Shown: positions 14,701 to 33,522 of the stretch, piece after piece
Position numbering within the stretch: position 1 is the stretch's first letter
Layout: every line of letters begins with the position of its first letter
NCBI RefSeq assembly: GCF_003945595.2
Contig: NW_024104284.1
Coordinates: forward strand, 1,251,001 to 1,315,000
From: Pipra filicauda
Taxonomy: Eukaryota > Chordata > Aves > Passeriformes > Pipridae
DNA length: 64,000 nucleotides
Direction: 5' to 3'
Notes under the pieces: generated by a model
Told to the model about the DNA's origin: nothing
What the model saw: the letters and a program-made list of their open reading frames with translations, nothing else
The model's database searches: none
Position numbers and translations under genes: made by a program

Positions 14701-15640
14701 GTCTAAGAATTAAACCAAGTGTCTTGTGGAACAGACTCCTTTTGCCAGCATGTTTTCAAAATTACTAGAATGATTTTAGAAAACTGACCAGAGACAACAT
14801 AACCATTCAAAGTCCTGCCAGAGACCTACAAAAGGTTTGAACATCAGTCTATATTTGGTACAGATGAAAGAGTAATTAGAAGCCTGTGGAAAATATTAAT
14901 ATCTGAACCGTAACTTTTTCTGCACATTTCAGGTGCAGTATTATCCATCTCAGAACATTATATATTATTATGGAAGTATTAAATAACTTCTGTCTCAGAT
15001 GTTGATGTTTAAAACATTGGGGTATCACAGAATATGGAGGAGGACACTGCATGGATTAGGAAGAAATTAAAATGACAAGAACAGGATCATAGAAGATCAG
15101 TTCTTCACAGACAAATGTGGGAGAAAATATGTTTAAGAAAAAAAAAAAGAAAAAAAGGAGTATGAGATCAGTATCTTCTCTCATCACCCAGTGTCCCAGC
15201 TCAGGACTTGGACTTCTCAGCAGGAAGGAGGATAAACACCAAACCACATTCCCAAGCAAAATAAGATTCAAGAACCAAATAAAAGTCTTCAGTCAAAGCT
15301 CTAGCTTGGAGCTGCCATAGCAATCATCAGGTTTGTCTTGTTGTTATTCCTAGTGGAAAAAAGGGCAAATATTAAGCAAAAAGGATAATAAGCTTTCAGG
15401 GTCTGCTACAGTAACAGATCAGCACAGATGCCACTCAAAACAGTGGGTGACCCAATGTCTTGAATTTTTAATAGCCTGTTTATGTTCAGGTTTTGATGGA
15501 AATTTAGTGTTTGACTTCAAAGAATTCCAATTCTGCTTATGTGTAAGAAAGAAAATCATAAAACATTCAGAAACTGAACTTCTCAAGTGTCATTTAACAT
15601 GCCTGTTGCCTGTGTTAAGCAAGAACAGCCAGTAGCAGCA
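11761..15640. other. intergenic, no gene seen
   Basis: No exon, RNA gene or clear repeat recognised, apart from short simple tracts (a 'cctagcctgg' repeat near 12655-12675 and an A-rich tract at 15137-15157). The open frames are short and featureless. Confidence 0.55.
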
Positions 15641-15799
15641 AAGGCATCTTCACTCACAAGGCGATACTGACATTGGCTCTGTTACCTTCTTGGCACACCC
15701 ATCTCCTGGTTTGGTTCTTCTGTAGGGAAATGCCCAAAGACCCTCAGCAGAACCCTCAGTCCTCCTGGTTCACACAGCAGCTGGAGCAATGGTGAGAGG

Positions 15800-16372
15800 C
15801 TGAGGTGGTTTGAAGCTGGCTCCCTGCCAAGTCTCCAAATCTCACCACAAGAGCTCCCCCCCCAAACCAAGGGAAAAGAAAAAAAAAAAGAGAACGGAAA
15901 TGAGAGAGAGGCAGCTGAAACAATATATATAAATATATTTACACTTATATTACATTTATATACAATTGAAATATATGTACAATTTCAAAAGGAAAAGGGA
16001 AAGGGAAGGGGGAAGGAAAAAAAGGAATAAAACCAAAATAAAATATACACGATCAATAGTCCAAGATCTAGCAACTAAAAGAATTAGCAAAAGAATATCT
16101 TACTACTCTCCTTGGGACAATCGCCGGCAACCCCCGTCTCCCAAGGTCGGCAAGGCCTTACCAGGCCTCACTCCCCAACACGACAGACTCAACAGCAGGG
16201 AACCCGCACCTCCAAAGCCACCGGAAGGAAAGAGAACAAAGGCCTCTCCTCCTTTCTTATACCCTGGCTTACGTAAAAATCGTAGGGAATACCGGGTAAT
16301 CTGGGCACTTCCTTGGTTACAAACTGGTCATGAAGGAAGGCCCAAACTAAACTACCACAGAGGTTCTGGACA
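15800..16372 (-). mobile_element. avian ERV LTR, reverse orientation
   Basis: Read on the minus strand, the segment begins near tgtccagaacctctgtgg and has a TATA-like TATAAG at 16256-16261. A GC-rich R/U5-like part (ttgagtctgtcgtgttgggg, then gacgggggttgccggcg) follows, then a T-rich and TA-rich stretch, tttcagctgcctctctctc, gagctcttgtggtgagattt and tcaaaccacctc. This order matches an avian endogenous retrovirus LTR that I recognise, with polypyrimidine tracts typical of its U5. Sequence at 15640-15800 may be adjoining internal leader. A 169-codon plus-strand frame runs across it antisense and is not a gene. Limits are approximate. Confidence 0.55.
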
Positions 16373-17012
16373 AAAAGGTTACAGATGGATGGATTTCAGC
16401 TGGACTATAGGAATACAAAAAAAGAATGATAATATTAATGAAAACTTTTTTTCCCCACATGCATTTTCCATTTAAACCTTGTTTACTGCTGATTTAATTT
16501 TGTTTTGCTGATCTTTCCTTGTTCTTTAGAGAACTAAGTATATAGTTTAGGGTGGTTTTTATTTTTTTTTAAATCTTCTTCAAAAACTTTCTATCTTAAA
16601 AAAAAGAGCTCCAGGAAGGCTCTTACTGTGTATAAATCTGAGCAGTTTAAAATGAATTTCAAACTCTCATTTTATAAGAAGGTATCAGGAGCAGTCCTAG
16701 AGGAATTACCTGCTGTGTAGTGGAGATACTACTGGACTGACCTCCTGTGATCCCAAATTAGTAACAAGTACCAAATGGCATGTAAGTAGACCTCTATGAC
16801 ACAGATACTCTAGCAACTTTTAAGTGAGTCACATATAAATAATGACTGCATAGATAGATTTAGGAGCTGGACCATGAATTTAATGCAAAGTTAATAATCC
16901 CTTCTGGAATTGTAGCATTTCTTGAGGTAAAAGGGAATGTCATGATTTTGTTCCTATTCAGTCGCTTGTCTTGGTACTTAGAACTGCATTTGTTTAATCT
17001 GGAGAGGTATTT
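16373..17012. other. spacer between two LTRs, nothing recognised
   Basis: AT-rich sequence without exon or repeat signal, lying between the minus-strand LTR and the plus-strand LTR. There is no sign of retroviral coding sequence between them, so the two LTRs are separate insertions rather than ends of one provirus. Confidence 0.5.
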
Positions 17013-17560
17013 TGCTGGTTTTGGCTGGGATAGAGTTAATTTTCTTCACAGTTCCTTGTATGGTACTAAGTTTTGGACTTGTGCTGAAAACAGTGTTGAT
17101 AACTCAGGGATGTTTTAGCTATTGCTAACCAGTGTTTCCACAGAGCCTTTTCTGCTCCTCACCCCACCCCAACAGTGAGCAGGCTGGGGGTGCACAAGGA
17201 GTTGGGAGAGGACATATCTGGGACAACTGATCCCAAATGACCAAAGGGATATTCCACACCATATGGCATCATGCTCAGCATATAAAGCTTGGGAAAAAAA
17301 AAAAGAAGAGGGGGACATTGGAGTGATGGTGTTTGTCTTCGAAGCTACCATGACATGTGATGGAGCCCTACCTTCTTAGGGATGGCTGCCCATGGGAAGT
17401 GGTGAATTCCTGGTTCTGCTTTGCTTGCATGCACAGCTTTGTCTTTACCATTAAACTGTCTTTGTCTCAACCCATGTGACAAAAAGTTGTCTCAACCCAA
17501 CTTTTACTCTTCTAATTCTCTCCCCCTCCCCAATGCAGAGGGAGTGAGTGAGTGGCTGAA
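17013..17560 (+). mobile_element. solo LTR, avian ERVL-like
   Basis: It begins tgctggttttggctgggata and continues with gagttaattttcttcacag, then agtgagcaggctgggggtgc, aagggatattccacaccata, atgctcagcatataaagctt (TATA box ATATAAAG at 17279-17286), a G-rich tract, and ends in the 'gggagtgagtgagtggctga' U5-like part. ATTAAA at 17450-17455 could be its poly(A) signal. This is a widespread avian ERVL-type LTR. No retroviral coding is adjacent, so it is a solo LTR. The usual final 'ggctggggttaaaccatgaca' end is not visible, so the 3' end is truncated or diverged. Confidence 0.65.
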
Positions 17561-19739
17561 TATTGAACACAGAAGCAGATCCTTGGTGGATCTTAGTTTT
17601 GCTTCCATTTTTTAGGTTGTCAGTTTTAAAAGAAAGGGATGGAAAGCTCAATTTCATTCTTCACATTACATGCAAAAGTTTTTAAATCTGTAATTGTGAT
17701 TTGCCACTGTAAATTCAATGTTCTAGTGGATTACAGCAGAATAATATATTTCATCTGATTTCTTTTGCCTCAAAAAAATCAGCAGTACTGTACATATAAT
17801 CATTTTAAGATGCAAAAGTTCAAAATAAATGAGGGCCCTGAGGCAACATTTTTTCATATGAGAATGTGTTTTCATGCCTCAAATGAGCTGATTCACAGCG
17901 TAGCATATTTAGGCTACATGGCTGCTATCAGTGATGTCATATAATGTTTAGCCACAGGCCTGTCAGGGTTCTGGAAACAAATGCTGGGAGCTAAGCAACA
18001 CTCACAATTTCATGTTCTTGGTTTAAGACTCATCTGAGATCAGAAACAATTATGAAAGAGCATGTCTTTATAATATTGTGATCACCCACCAGCCTAAACA
18101 CCAAAACCTACAAAATGAGCTCCACATAACAGTCAGTGCATTTTCATGGTCAGTGCAGGAGCATACCTGAGCACTGCATTTAGTGCATCAATGGGAGGAG
18201 ACAGACTTAAGAGAGGGCTTTTTAAAGCGTGGTCAGCTGGCAAGGGAATTTCAGTCTCCATAAGACCACTACTCTAGTAATTACAAGAAACAGCAAACCT
18301 CAGAGGCTTTGTTTATTATTTGCAGAAGCAAACTGCAAAACCTCATGGAATTACAGCCACTATGCTTGTTCCAGAGTTCAGAAGAATCTGTTCAATGTTT
18401 TTGTAACTGAGAAAATTCCACTTTGAGCTTTCTGAAGGTAAGCCATTTCTCAGGGAGGATGATTTCTGGCACCTGGCAGCAGAGTGGTAATGAGTGGGGC
18501 TGGAGATCTTGCAAAAAGGACTGCCAAGGAACAAGCTACACTGCAGCAAAACCCAAGAAAAGATTTGCTGTAGGAAAGGCCAAAGTGTGGAAGATACAAA
18601 CAAGGAAAGGTGTTCAGCATGTGGAAATTGATACTATTACAGATTAGTTTCTTGCCCATAATCTTTTATTCGGCTTATTTTACTCTTCGACAGGACTGAG
18701 GGAGATGCTAGACACACAGAATTCAAGCTACCTGAAGTGAGACTTAGGCACACTTAATGTAACTTCATCCTGTTCCTTACATAAAGCTATAAGATACCAT
18801 GGTTTGTAAAGTTAAGAGTTATTTACATTTTATTCTTTTACCTCTTTACACGCAGCCAGTCTTGCCAGGCACTTCCAGCACCTCAGATATCATTAGGATC
18901 AATTTTCTCAGAAAACATGGCGGACACCAGTTGATTCTACACATGCAGGGAATGGGAGCAATGCCATCCTTTTGGTCACTACTGCTGCAATGGGACAATT
19001 AGTTAAAAATGTCTTACGCTGACCTAATTCCTTTTCTCAGTCAGAAGACACAAACCCATAATTGATTAAGCCAGCCTTCTTTTTGGCTTGAGAGATGGTT
19101 CATCTCTCTTTTTGAAGCCATACTGAAACATAGCAACAAAACGCAGGTCTCACTAGAGCAGAAAGTGAGCACAGGTGCTAACCAGCTTGTCAAGGCTCTC
19201 ACTGACAGGCAGAGGAGCAAAGAGGGATCTTCACCAGACCATGTGTCTACAATAAAGCATCTCCTGTAAAATGGTCGTCACTGCCTCTCTTCCCCTAAAG
19301 GGCAGCCTTGCTCTGTGCTTGTAAAAGATAAATGCTACTCCTGAATTTCCAGAGATGTTCAGGCTTGTAGAACCTCATGTGAGACTTGTTACAGCCCTGA
19401 GTGAGATGTCTAAATGGTGGACTCATCCATTAAGCACGTGGATTGTTTTGGATGACAGAGGCACTGTGGCACCTAAAAGTTCAGGCATTTGCTTCTGTGA
19501 GTCACTCAGACATACATTTCCAGGACACTAAGGCCTTTTTCTCCTGCTGATAAGCAAAACAACTGCTGCTCATCTAACTGTGCCTTCTGTAAACTAGATG
19601 CAAGTATTTTTTAACTTATTTAACATCTCAGCTGGGCACAAGAAGGTGCAACTTCTCTGCCTTGGGACAGCAAAGATATGAGGGATGTCTCCTCATTCCC
19701 GACACAGAGGACAGAAATATCACAGACTTGCATACAAGA
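17561..19739. other. intergenic spacer just past the EYA1 3' end
   Basis: No gene or transposon recognised. Short open frames on both strands at 18343-18660 overlap each other and have no conserved features. Confidence 0.5.
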
Positions 19740-19767
19740 CAATTGTTTAATATGTTCACAAATCAAT

Positions 19768-19773
19768 TTTATT
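19768..19773 (-). terminator. poly(A) signal AATAAA for EYA1
   Basis: TTTATT on the plus strand is AATAAA in the transcript. It lies about 2.1 kb after the stop codon. A weaker ATTAAA is 17 nt further at 19746-19751, and GU-rich sequence (GTCTGTGATATTTCTGTCC in transcript sense) follows near 19700-19730, as expected downstream of a cleavage site. Cleavage is predicted at about 19730-19755. Confidence 0.65.
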
Positions 19774-20018
19774 AATTTAAAACAAAATTAATGAAGAAAA
19801 ATTCTGTACACGATTGTGGACACAACACACTTTTTGTACAATAAGGCCCAGAAAAACTTTGTCTTTTTTTCAGTCCACGAGTGACTAAAAATTGAAAAGA
19901 GCCAAAATAAAAAAAAAAAAAAAAGAAGACAACCAACCCCCCCATCACTGTCTACTTTGCTTGAGGAAAAAAAAGGCTAATTAAAGTCTCAATTCTAAAA
20001 ACTACCCACAATGTGCTT

Positions 20019-20026
20019 TATGTACA
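20019..20026 (-). promoter_or_regulatory. Pumilio-type site in EYA1 3' UTR (UGUACAUA)
   Basis: The transcript reads UGUACAUA, an exact match to UGUANAUA. It lies about 250 nt before the predicted poly(A) signal, a common position for functional Pumilio sites. The motif match is seen; binding is inferred. Confidence 0.4.
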
Positions 20027-21024
20027 TATGTGAGTACTGCATGAGTTGCAACACTCATACTGGGCAAAGTAAAGCACGTGTGCAAGTCTTGGTAGGATAA
20101 AAACCTGTCTGTTGGTAATAAAGCAATCCACAGACTTTGAATTCTAGCAGCAATATGATTCCTCCAACAGAGAAGGGTGTTGATTTGTAGCTACATTGGT
20201 GCTTTGTAGCTTTGCAGGTAGCTGTTTTGAGGCTGGTGTTTTTTTGCAATACAAAACAAAAAGAAAAGCTGGAAAATGAACCAACAAAGCTGAGGCTTCT
20301 TTTTAATACGATATTTAAACTGGGCAAAGGGATTTCGTACAATTCAAGCCAAAAAGTCAGACTAACAGTTTATCTAACCAAGTAGCTCATAGCCTTCAAG
20401 ATTAGAAAAGTCACGAGTCACAGACAGACACAGTCTAGGTTTTTCCTGTAAGTGAGTACAGACAAAAGCAAATTTTAACTCCTTGGCGATAACTATTTCA
20501 GCATTTCCATTGCCAGCAATGGATGTTATATCTTAGGAAAATCTGACTCCTGGTGGAAGAGGACTAAAAATCTTAAATGTATATGAGCATTCTTGTTCAA
20601 TTTCTCCAAAATATTCTCATTTCTAATTTCTAAAAATATTGACGACGATATTTTCCTTCGTTTTTGGATGAGACAAAAACTATTTGATACCAAGATTCCA
20701 GTTTAAGTTACATCTCAAAATATATTTGTGTTCTTTCTCTATTTCTTTATGGAATGACTCTCCTAATTAATTTTTCAATACTCTAAAAAAGGGTTAATAT
20801 GTTAACTTTAAAAGAGGAAACAAAAAGACAGCAAAGGACTCCTCTTCAGTTGTGTTTTATCTGTATTTCCTTCGACGGGGGGGACACACAAAATCAGTCT
20901 TCTCATAATCAGAGTGAGGGAGAGAAGAAAATGGTAGAGAAACAGCTGAGAACAAAACCCAATTCCTATTGACACTTGACATCCATGCTTTTGGTCTTGA
21001 CAAATTTATCTAAAAAAAATCCAT

Positions 21025-21032
21025 TATCTACA
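21025..21032 (-). promoter_or_regulatory. Pumilio-type site in EYA1 3' UTR (UGUAGAUA)
   Basis: The transcript reads UGUAGAUA, a second exact match to UGUANAUA, in an AU-rich stretch in the middle of the 3' UTR. The motif match is seen; binding is inferred. Confidence 0.35.
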
Positions 21033-21882
21033 TATTTATATCCAACACATTGATAAGGCATTGCACAAGTTTGTGCACAAGTGGCCTCATTCTTCACCAA
21101 CAAGGCATTACTATCTTTCAATAGCATTTACCTTAACAATAGGTAAAAGAATCATTCATTATTACAAATTTACACAAAAAATTCTTCCTGTACATGATTG
21201 TCTCAGTGATGTACCTATTAGTTTAAATTAGACATATTTTAAACTACTCTGTAATGTGCTAAAATCAAAAGTAGTTGCGGTCAAGGCAAGGCTTAATAGC
21301 CGTTAAGTTACCTATGTGACATAAATATAGATCAAAATATAGTCTGTTCATAAATAAGTAAAGATATACAGAGTACCCTGGGTATGAGAAACCAAAAAAG
21401 TAAACCTTCTTTACAAGAAAATTACTCCACCGGTATTTTGCAAAATCTCAGTCTTCATTGTGCAATCAAGTTTGCTGTGTTGAAGAAATGGTGTGTGTCA
21501 CATTGAAGAGACTACAAACTACAAAGCATTTGCAGGTCCTTTTTTTTTCTTCACAGGTATGAACCTTTTCTTTCCTTTCCTTTCCTTTTTTTTTTTTTCT
21601 TTTTTCTTCTCTATTTCTTTTTGGTAGCAATATGGTAAAGGTGAGTTGTTCAAACACTCGCATGGCTTATTTTCATTGGACTCACAGTACCAGAGCCAAC
21701 AGCTGTTCTGAAGAAAAAGACATGCTCCTCCGTTTACTGAAAGGGCAAGGGTTAAGACCAATTGCAGCTGTACGTCAACATGTTGAAATCACAAAGTTCT
21801 GTAGTCCAATGCTGACACAAGACACAGGCATCCCATCCACGGGCAGAAGGAGGCTCTGAGGTTTGAAAGTGCTGCTGAGCTG

Positions 21883-30074
<8,192 letters not shown>

Positions 30075-30640
30075 TCAAATAAATAACTTTTTAGCCCGGA
30101 TGTCCCCAACACTTTGAATACACAAGTAGAACTATTGGGAGAGAAGAGCTTCTCCCACAGGATGATGTATCAAGGCTGATTGCAGCTTTACTCCTGCCAC
30201 AGTAGCTGACAGGAAACCGAAAAATCTACACCATGAGGTCCTTCAGCACAACTGCTGTGGTAGACATAGCATAGCAGAGGTCTGCAATATCATCTTTCTT
30301 TTCTCATTCCCTAATCTGAGACAGGTTTTGTGGGGATTTTCCCTACTAGGAGAATTCTCTACCATTTGTTTATGGCCAGTAGCCTGAATCGAGCAAATTG
30401 ATTGCATCTGAGTTGAAATTCTACCTTTTTCTCCAAAACCTGTGACAAGATTAATCACAGCTCCTAAAACAGTAGTATCCTGACTTACAAGGTCACCCAA
30501 AAGATTTAGATTTAAATGCCTGTAATGCAATACATGGGCAAGGTCCTTGATACTTCACTGGGATCCACTAATATGGCTCATTCCTTCACTGCACAGACCT
30601 AGCGATATGATCTTAGTGGTCCAGTCCTACGCGTAAGTAC

Positions 30641-30905
30641 CACAGAATCATACAATGTTAAGGCTTGAAAGGGACCTTAAAGATCATCTAGTCCCAACCC
30701 ACCCTGCCATGGACAGAGACACCTCCCACTAGACCACGTTGTCCAAGGCCTTATGCAACATGGCCTTCAACACCTCTTCAGGCATGAGGCACCCACAACC
30801 TCCCTAGGCAACCTCTTCCAGGATCTTATCACCCTCAAAGTAAAGAATTTCTTCCTAATAGCTAACCTAAATTTCCTATTTTTCAATTTTTACCCATATT
30901 ATAAA
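30641..30905 (-). mobile_element. CR1 LINE, 3' end fragment
   Basis: The plus strand reads cacagaatcatacaatgtta then gaaagggaccttaaagatca and tctagtcccaaccc, the reverse complement of the conserved avian CR1 3' end. It continues through the end of ORF2 (aagaatttcttcctaatag corresponds to the RKKFF motif region). It is 5'-truncated, as most CR1 copies are, and decayed by stops and indels. Confidence 0.9.
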
Positions 30906-31511
30906 GGTTCAGGTACTGGTACTGAGAAGCTAGAAAAAAAGTAAATGCTTACAGCTGATCTTTTTCAAATGTCCCCATTCTGAAAGGTCACTTGAGTCTG
31001 GTCATGCTACATGCTTACCTGTGTGCCTGCAGCAACGGATGGGAAAAATTGTGTTTTTAAAAATAGTTATTTCAGCTATAGAACCATGAAAACCCAAGAA
31101 AAAATAGCTTGGAAATTGAAAGAAGCTTTTTGGCCAGCAGAGAGGCCCAAACACTCAATGATATCCTTTAACAGTAGTGCCAGGCATAAGAAACCTCCAA
31201 GACTAAGTTGAAACAACGCTTGAAAATTATTAATTGTGTCATATCACAAAAATCTCATGATTTCCTGTGACAGTGACTGAACACAGTTTTCCAAAAATAC
31301 CCTTTTGTCCTGTGTACGTGAAGTTACAAGTGAATATTTATTAAAATATATTTTAATTAAAATGTGTATTTAAAGTATTATAATTCAAAGTTTTAATTTA
31401 CTATAAAGTTTTGACAGATGACACTGTTACTTTTATATCCAGCAAACAGTTTTAAATTTTTTACGGTAGTGCTTTCACATGTCTTTGTAAAACTGTGAAC
31501 CAATTTTTGTT

Positions 31512-31513
<2 letters not shown>

Positions 31514-31559
<46 letters not shown>

Positions 31560-31565
31560 TTTTTT

Positions 31566-31604
<39 letters not shown>
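31514..31604. repeat. near-perfect T homopolymer (T45, G, T6, G, T38)
   Basis: Ninety-one bases with only two G interruptions, followed by A8 at 31605-31612. The length is exceptional for bird intronic DNA. It may be a real, unstable homopolymer or a sequencing or assembly artefact. No retroposed gene body or SINE is visible beside it. Confidence 0.95.
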
Positions 31605-31611
<7 letters not shown>

Positions 31612-32373
31612 ACAACAACAAAACATACAACAAAATATGCCACAATTTTTCCTTGGCCATTTGAGCTTCCTGTATTATGGATATTTAAGAACACATGAAA
31701 AATGTTTTCTTGTAGCCCACAATTTTGAGTGAACCTGAGACAGAACAGACACATCATAATCACATTAAAAACTACAAGCACTGTTGCCATCTGGTCTGAT
31801 GTACTTCTACATACTCAGAATGACATCTTTTATACTGAACCAGAAAACAGAAATAAACATTTGCCTGGTTGAAGTTTATTAAAGTCAGTATGAGGGAACT
31901 TAAATAATTACATTCTGCAGCAAAACATTCTTGCTTCTGGTAAATTGTTTACCAAAATTTGCTCCAGAGCCCACGAAAACAAATGGAGCCAGGGCTTACC
32001 TTTACAGAATATCTTCTGCTACTCTGGGGACACTCCAGTGTTCTGTTCTTACAGCCTACTAAAAAGCCTTTTCAACTGCTACACAGCCCCAAAGTTTGGA
32101 GAACTGATGAGAAAAAGCAATTATATTTCTTCCTAACAGAGGTTGCATCAGTGTTAACAGAACTGTATAAAGCTTTCTGTGCTGGATCATGACAAACATT
32201 TGAAACACACTTTTAGGATGCTTTAGCATGAAGTGTTTCATGACATCAACTATTACTAATCTCTCTATTTGCTACAGTGAAAGCATGTCAGAATTAAACA
32301 CAGACCACAATTCCTCTATTCTTTTTTAGAATTACAGCTTTAAATGTATCACAACATGATAAAAATAGCTCAC

Positions 32374-32495
32374 CTATTTTAGTTGCACTGTAAATATTCT
32401 CTATGGGAAATACAACTCCTAGTCCATACAATAAGACTTTTGCCAGAGCTGGAATTAGCTGAGTAGTTGTCACAAGAATGTTCACACAGTTTGTC
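32374..32495 (-). CDS. EYA1: EYA1 coding exon E (HAD motif II)
   Basis: This 122-nt exon encodes [20 protein letters not shown] then [21 protein letters not shown] (first and last codons split). The strand followed by VTTTQ is the HAD motif II segment; residue T152 aligns with T448 of EYA2, which contacts the phosphate in the family. The acceptor is ttccatag|GAC and the donor ATAG|gtgagc. Confidence 0.97.
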
Positions 32496-32785
32496 CTATG
32501 GAAGAAAAAATGCAAACACCCTTTTTTAACAAAGCAAAACACAAAAAAACAAAAGCAGGAAAACCTTAACCCTCCCATCAGAACCCCTCATTATTATTAT
32601 TGCCACTTAAAAAGAACGGGTTTTTTACCACTTTCCAGGAGGGTAAGATAGAGTGGCATAGTCAGACCAAAACAAGGAATGACAATAAGGTCCTCCAGGT
32701 TCAGCATCTTGCCCACCAGAACAGGCAGTCTCTTCTAGATCATCAGCAGACACCCTAGAGATTCCTTGGTACTCTTTGTACTCAC

Positions 32786-32900
32786 CTCGAATGAATGAGG
32801 GTGAGTGCTTTCAGTGCAAGTGTTAACCAAGAATCTGTCAAAGCTTCGATTTCTGCTCTTAGTTGTAACCAAGCCTCTCTTTTTGCTGGACCAAGAAGAC
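32786..32900 (-). CDS. EYA1: EYA1 coding exon D
   Basis: This 115-nt exon encodes [20 protein letters not shown] then [18 protein letters not shown] (last codon split). This is the amphipathic helical part of the EYA-specific insert. The acceptor is ctccacag|GTC and the donor CGAG|gtgagt, a strong site. It enters with two bases of a Gly codon and leaves with two bases of an Arg codon. It is only 206 bp from exon C and 290 bp from exon E, so exons B to E form a compact cluster. Confidence 0.97.
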
Positions 32901-33101
32901 CTGTGGAGTAGATAAGGGCATGTCTGCACTGATATTAATTAATTCTCTGTCATTTTCCTTCCCTTTCGTGAGCTCAGAGACAATTTTCTACACACTGCAA
33001 AATAAACAGCTCACTAAACTCTATTAGGTTAAAAAAGGAACAGAAACCAGTTCTTCCCATTTACTACTTCTAATCAATATTTGTTCGACACTCCAGAGTC
33101 A

Positions 33102-33329
<228 letters not shown>

Positions 33330-33463
33330 CTACTCATTTTGCTGGGTTGCAAAGAAGGAGACAGTAAAAAGAGTGCAGGCTACTGTAAGCATTCCAGCAG
33401 CCCATCACTTTCCCGGGAAGGGATTTGCAAAGCAACTTTTTATCTTAATGAATTCTCTTGTAC

Positions 33464-33522
33464 CTTAAATCTTGACCGTTGTCATCTGAAGACACGTCAT
33501 CAATGTGAACCTGGTCGCATTC
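33464..33522 (-). CDS. EYA1: EYA1 coding exon B
   Basis: This 59-nt exon reads ECDQVHIDDVSSDDNGQDL and ends with two bases of a serine codon (AG) completed by the next exon. It is an acidic linker in the Eya domain, predicted to be surface loop and helix rather than catalytic. The acceptor is ccttag|GAA and the donor AAG|gtacaag. It joins in phase with exon A (phase 0) and exon C (phase 2). Confidence 0.95.

Larger units (their letters stand above)
19740..21882 (-). other. EYA1: EYA1 3' untranslated region
   Basis: The region after the EYA1 stop codon on the minus strand has no intron signs and ends near a canonical poly(A) signal, giving a 3' UTR of about 2.1 kb. It contains a U16 tract in the transcript (A16 at 19909-19924 on the plus strand), a long purine-rich tract (pyrimidine-rich on plus at 21541-21615) and two sites matching the Pumilio consensus UGUANAUA. 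The 3' end is inferred from the signal, not from transcript data; earlier ATTAAA-type signals (for example near 20300) could give shorter forms. Confidence 0.7.

Noticed and set aside
15966..16475. 169-codon plus-strand open frame, the longest but one in the window
   Set aside because: It runs antisense through a recognised LTR and is low-complexity Lys/Arg/Glu at the start; no domain, and no splice context.
31461..31790. poly-lysine and poly-phenylalanine frames
   Set aside because: They are translations of the T homopolymer.
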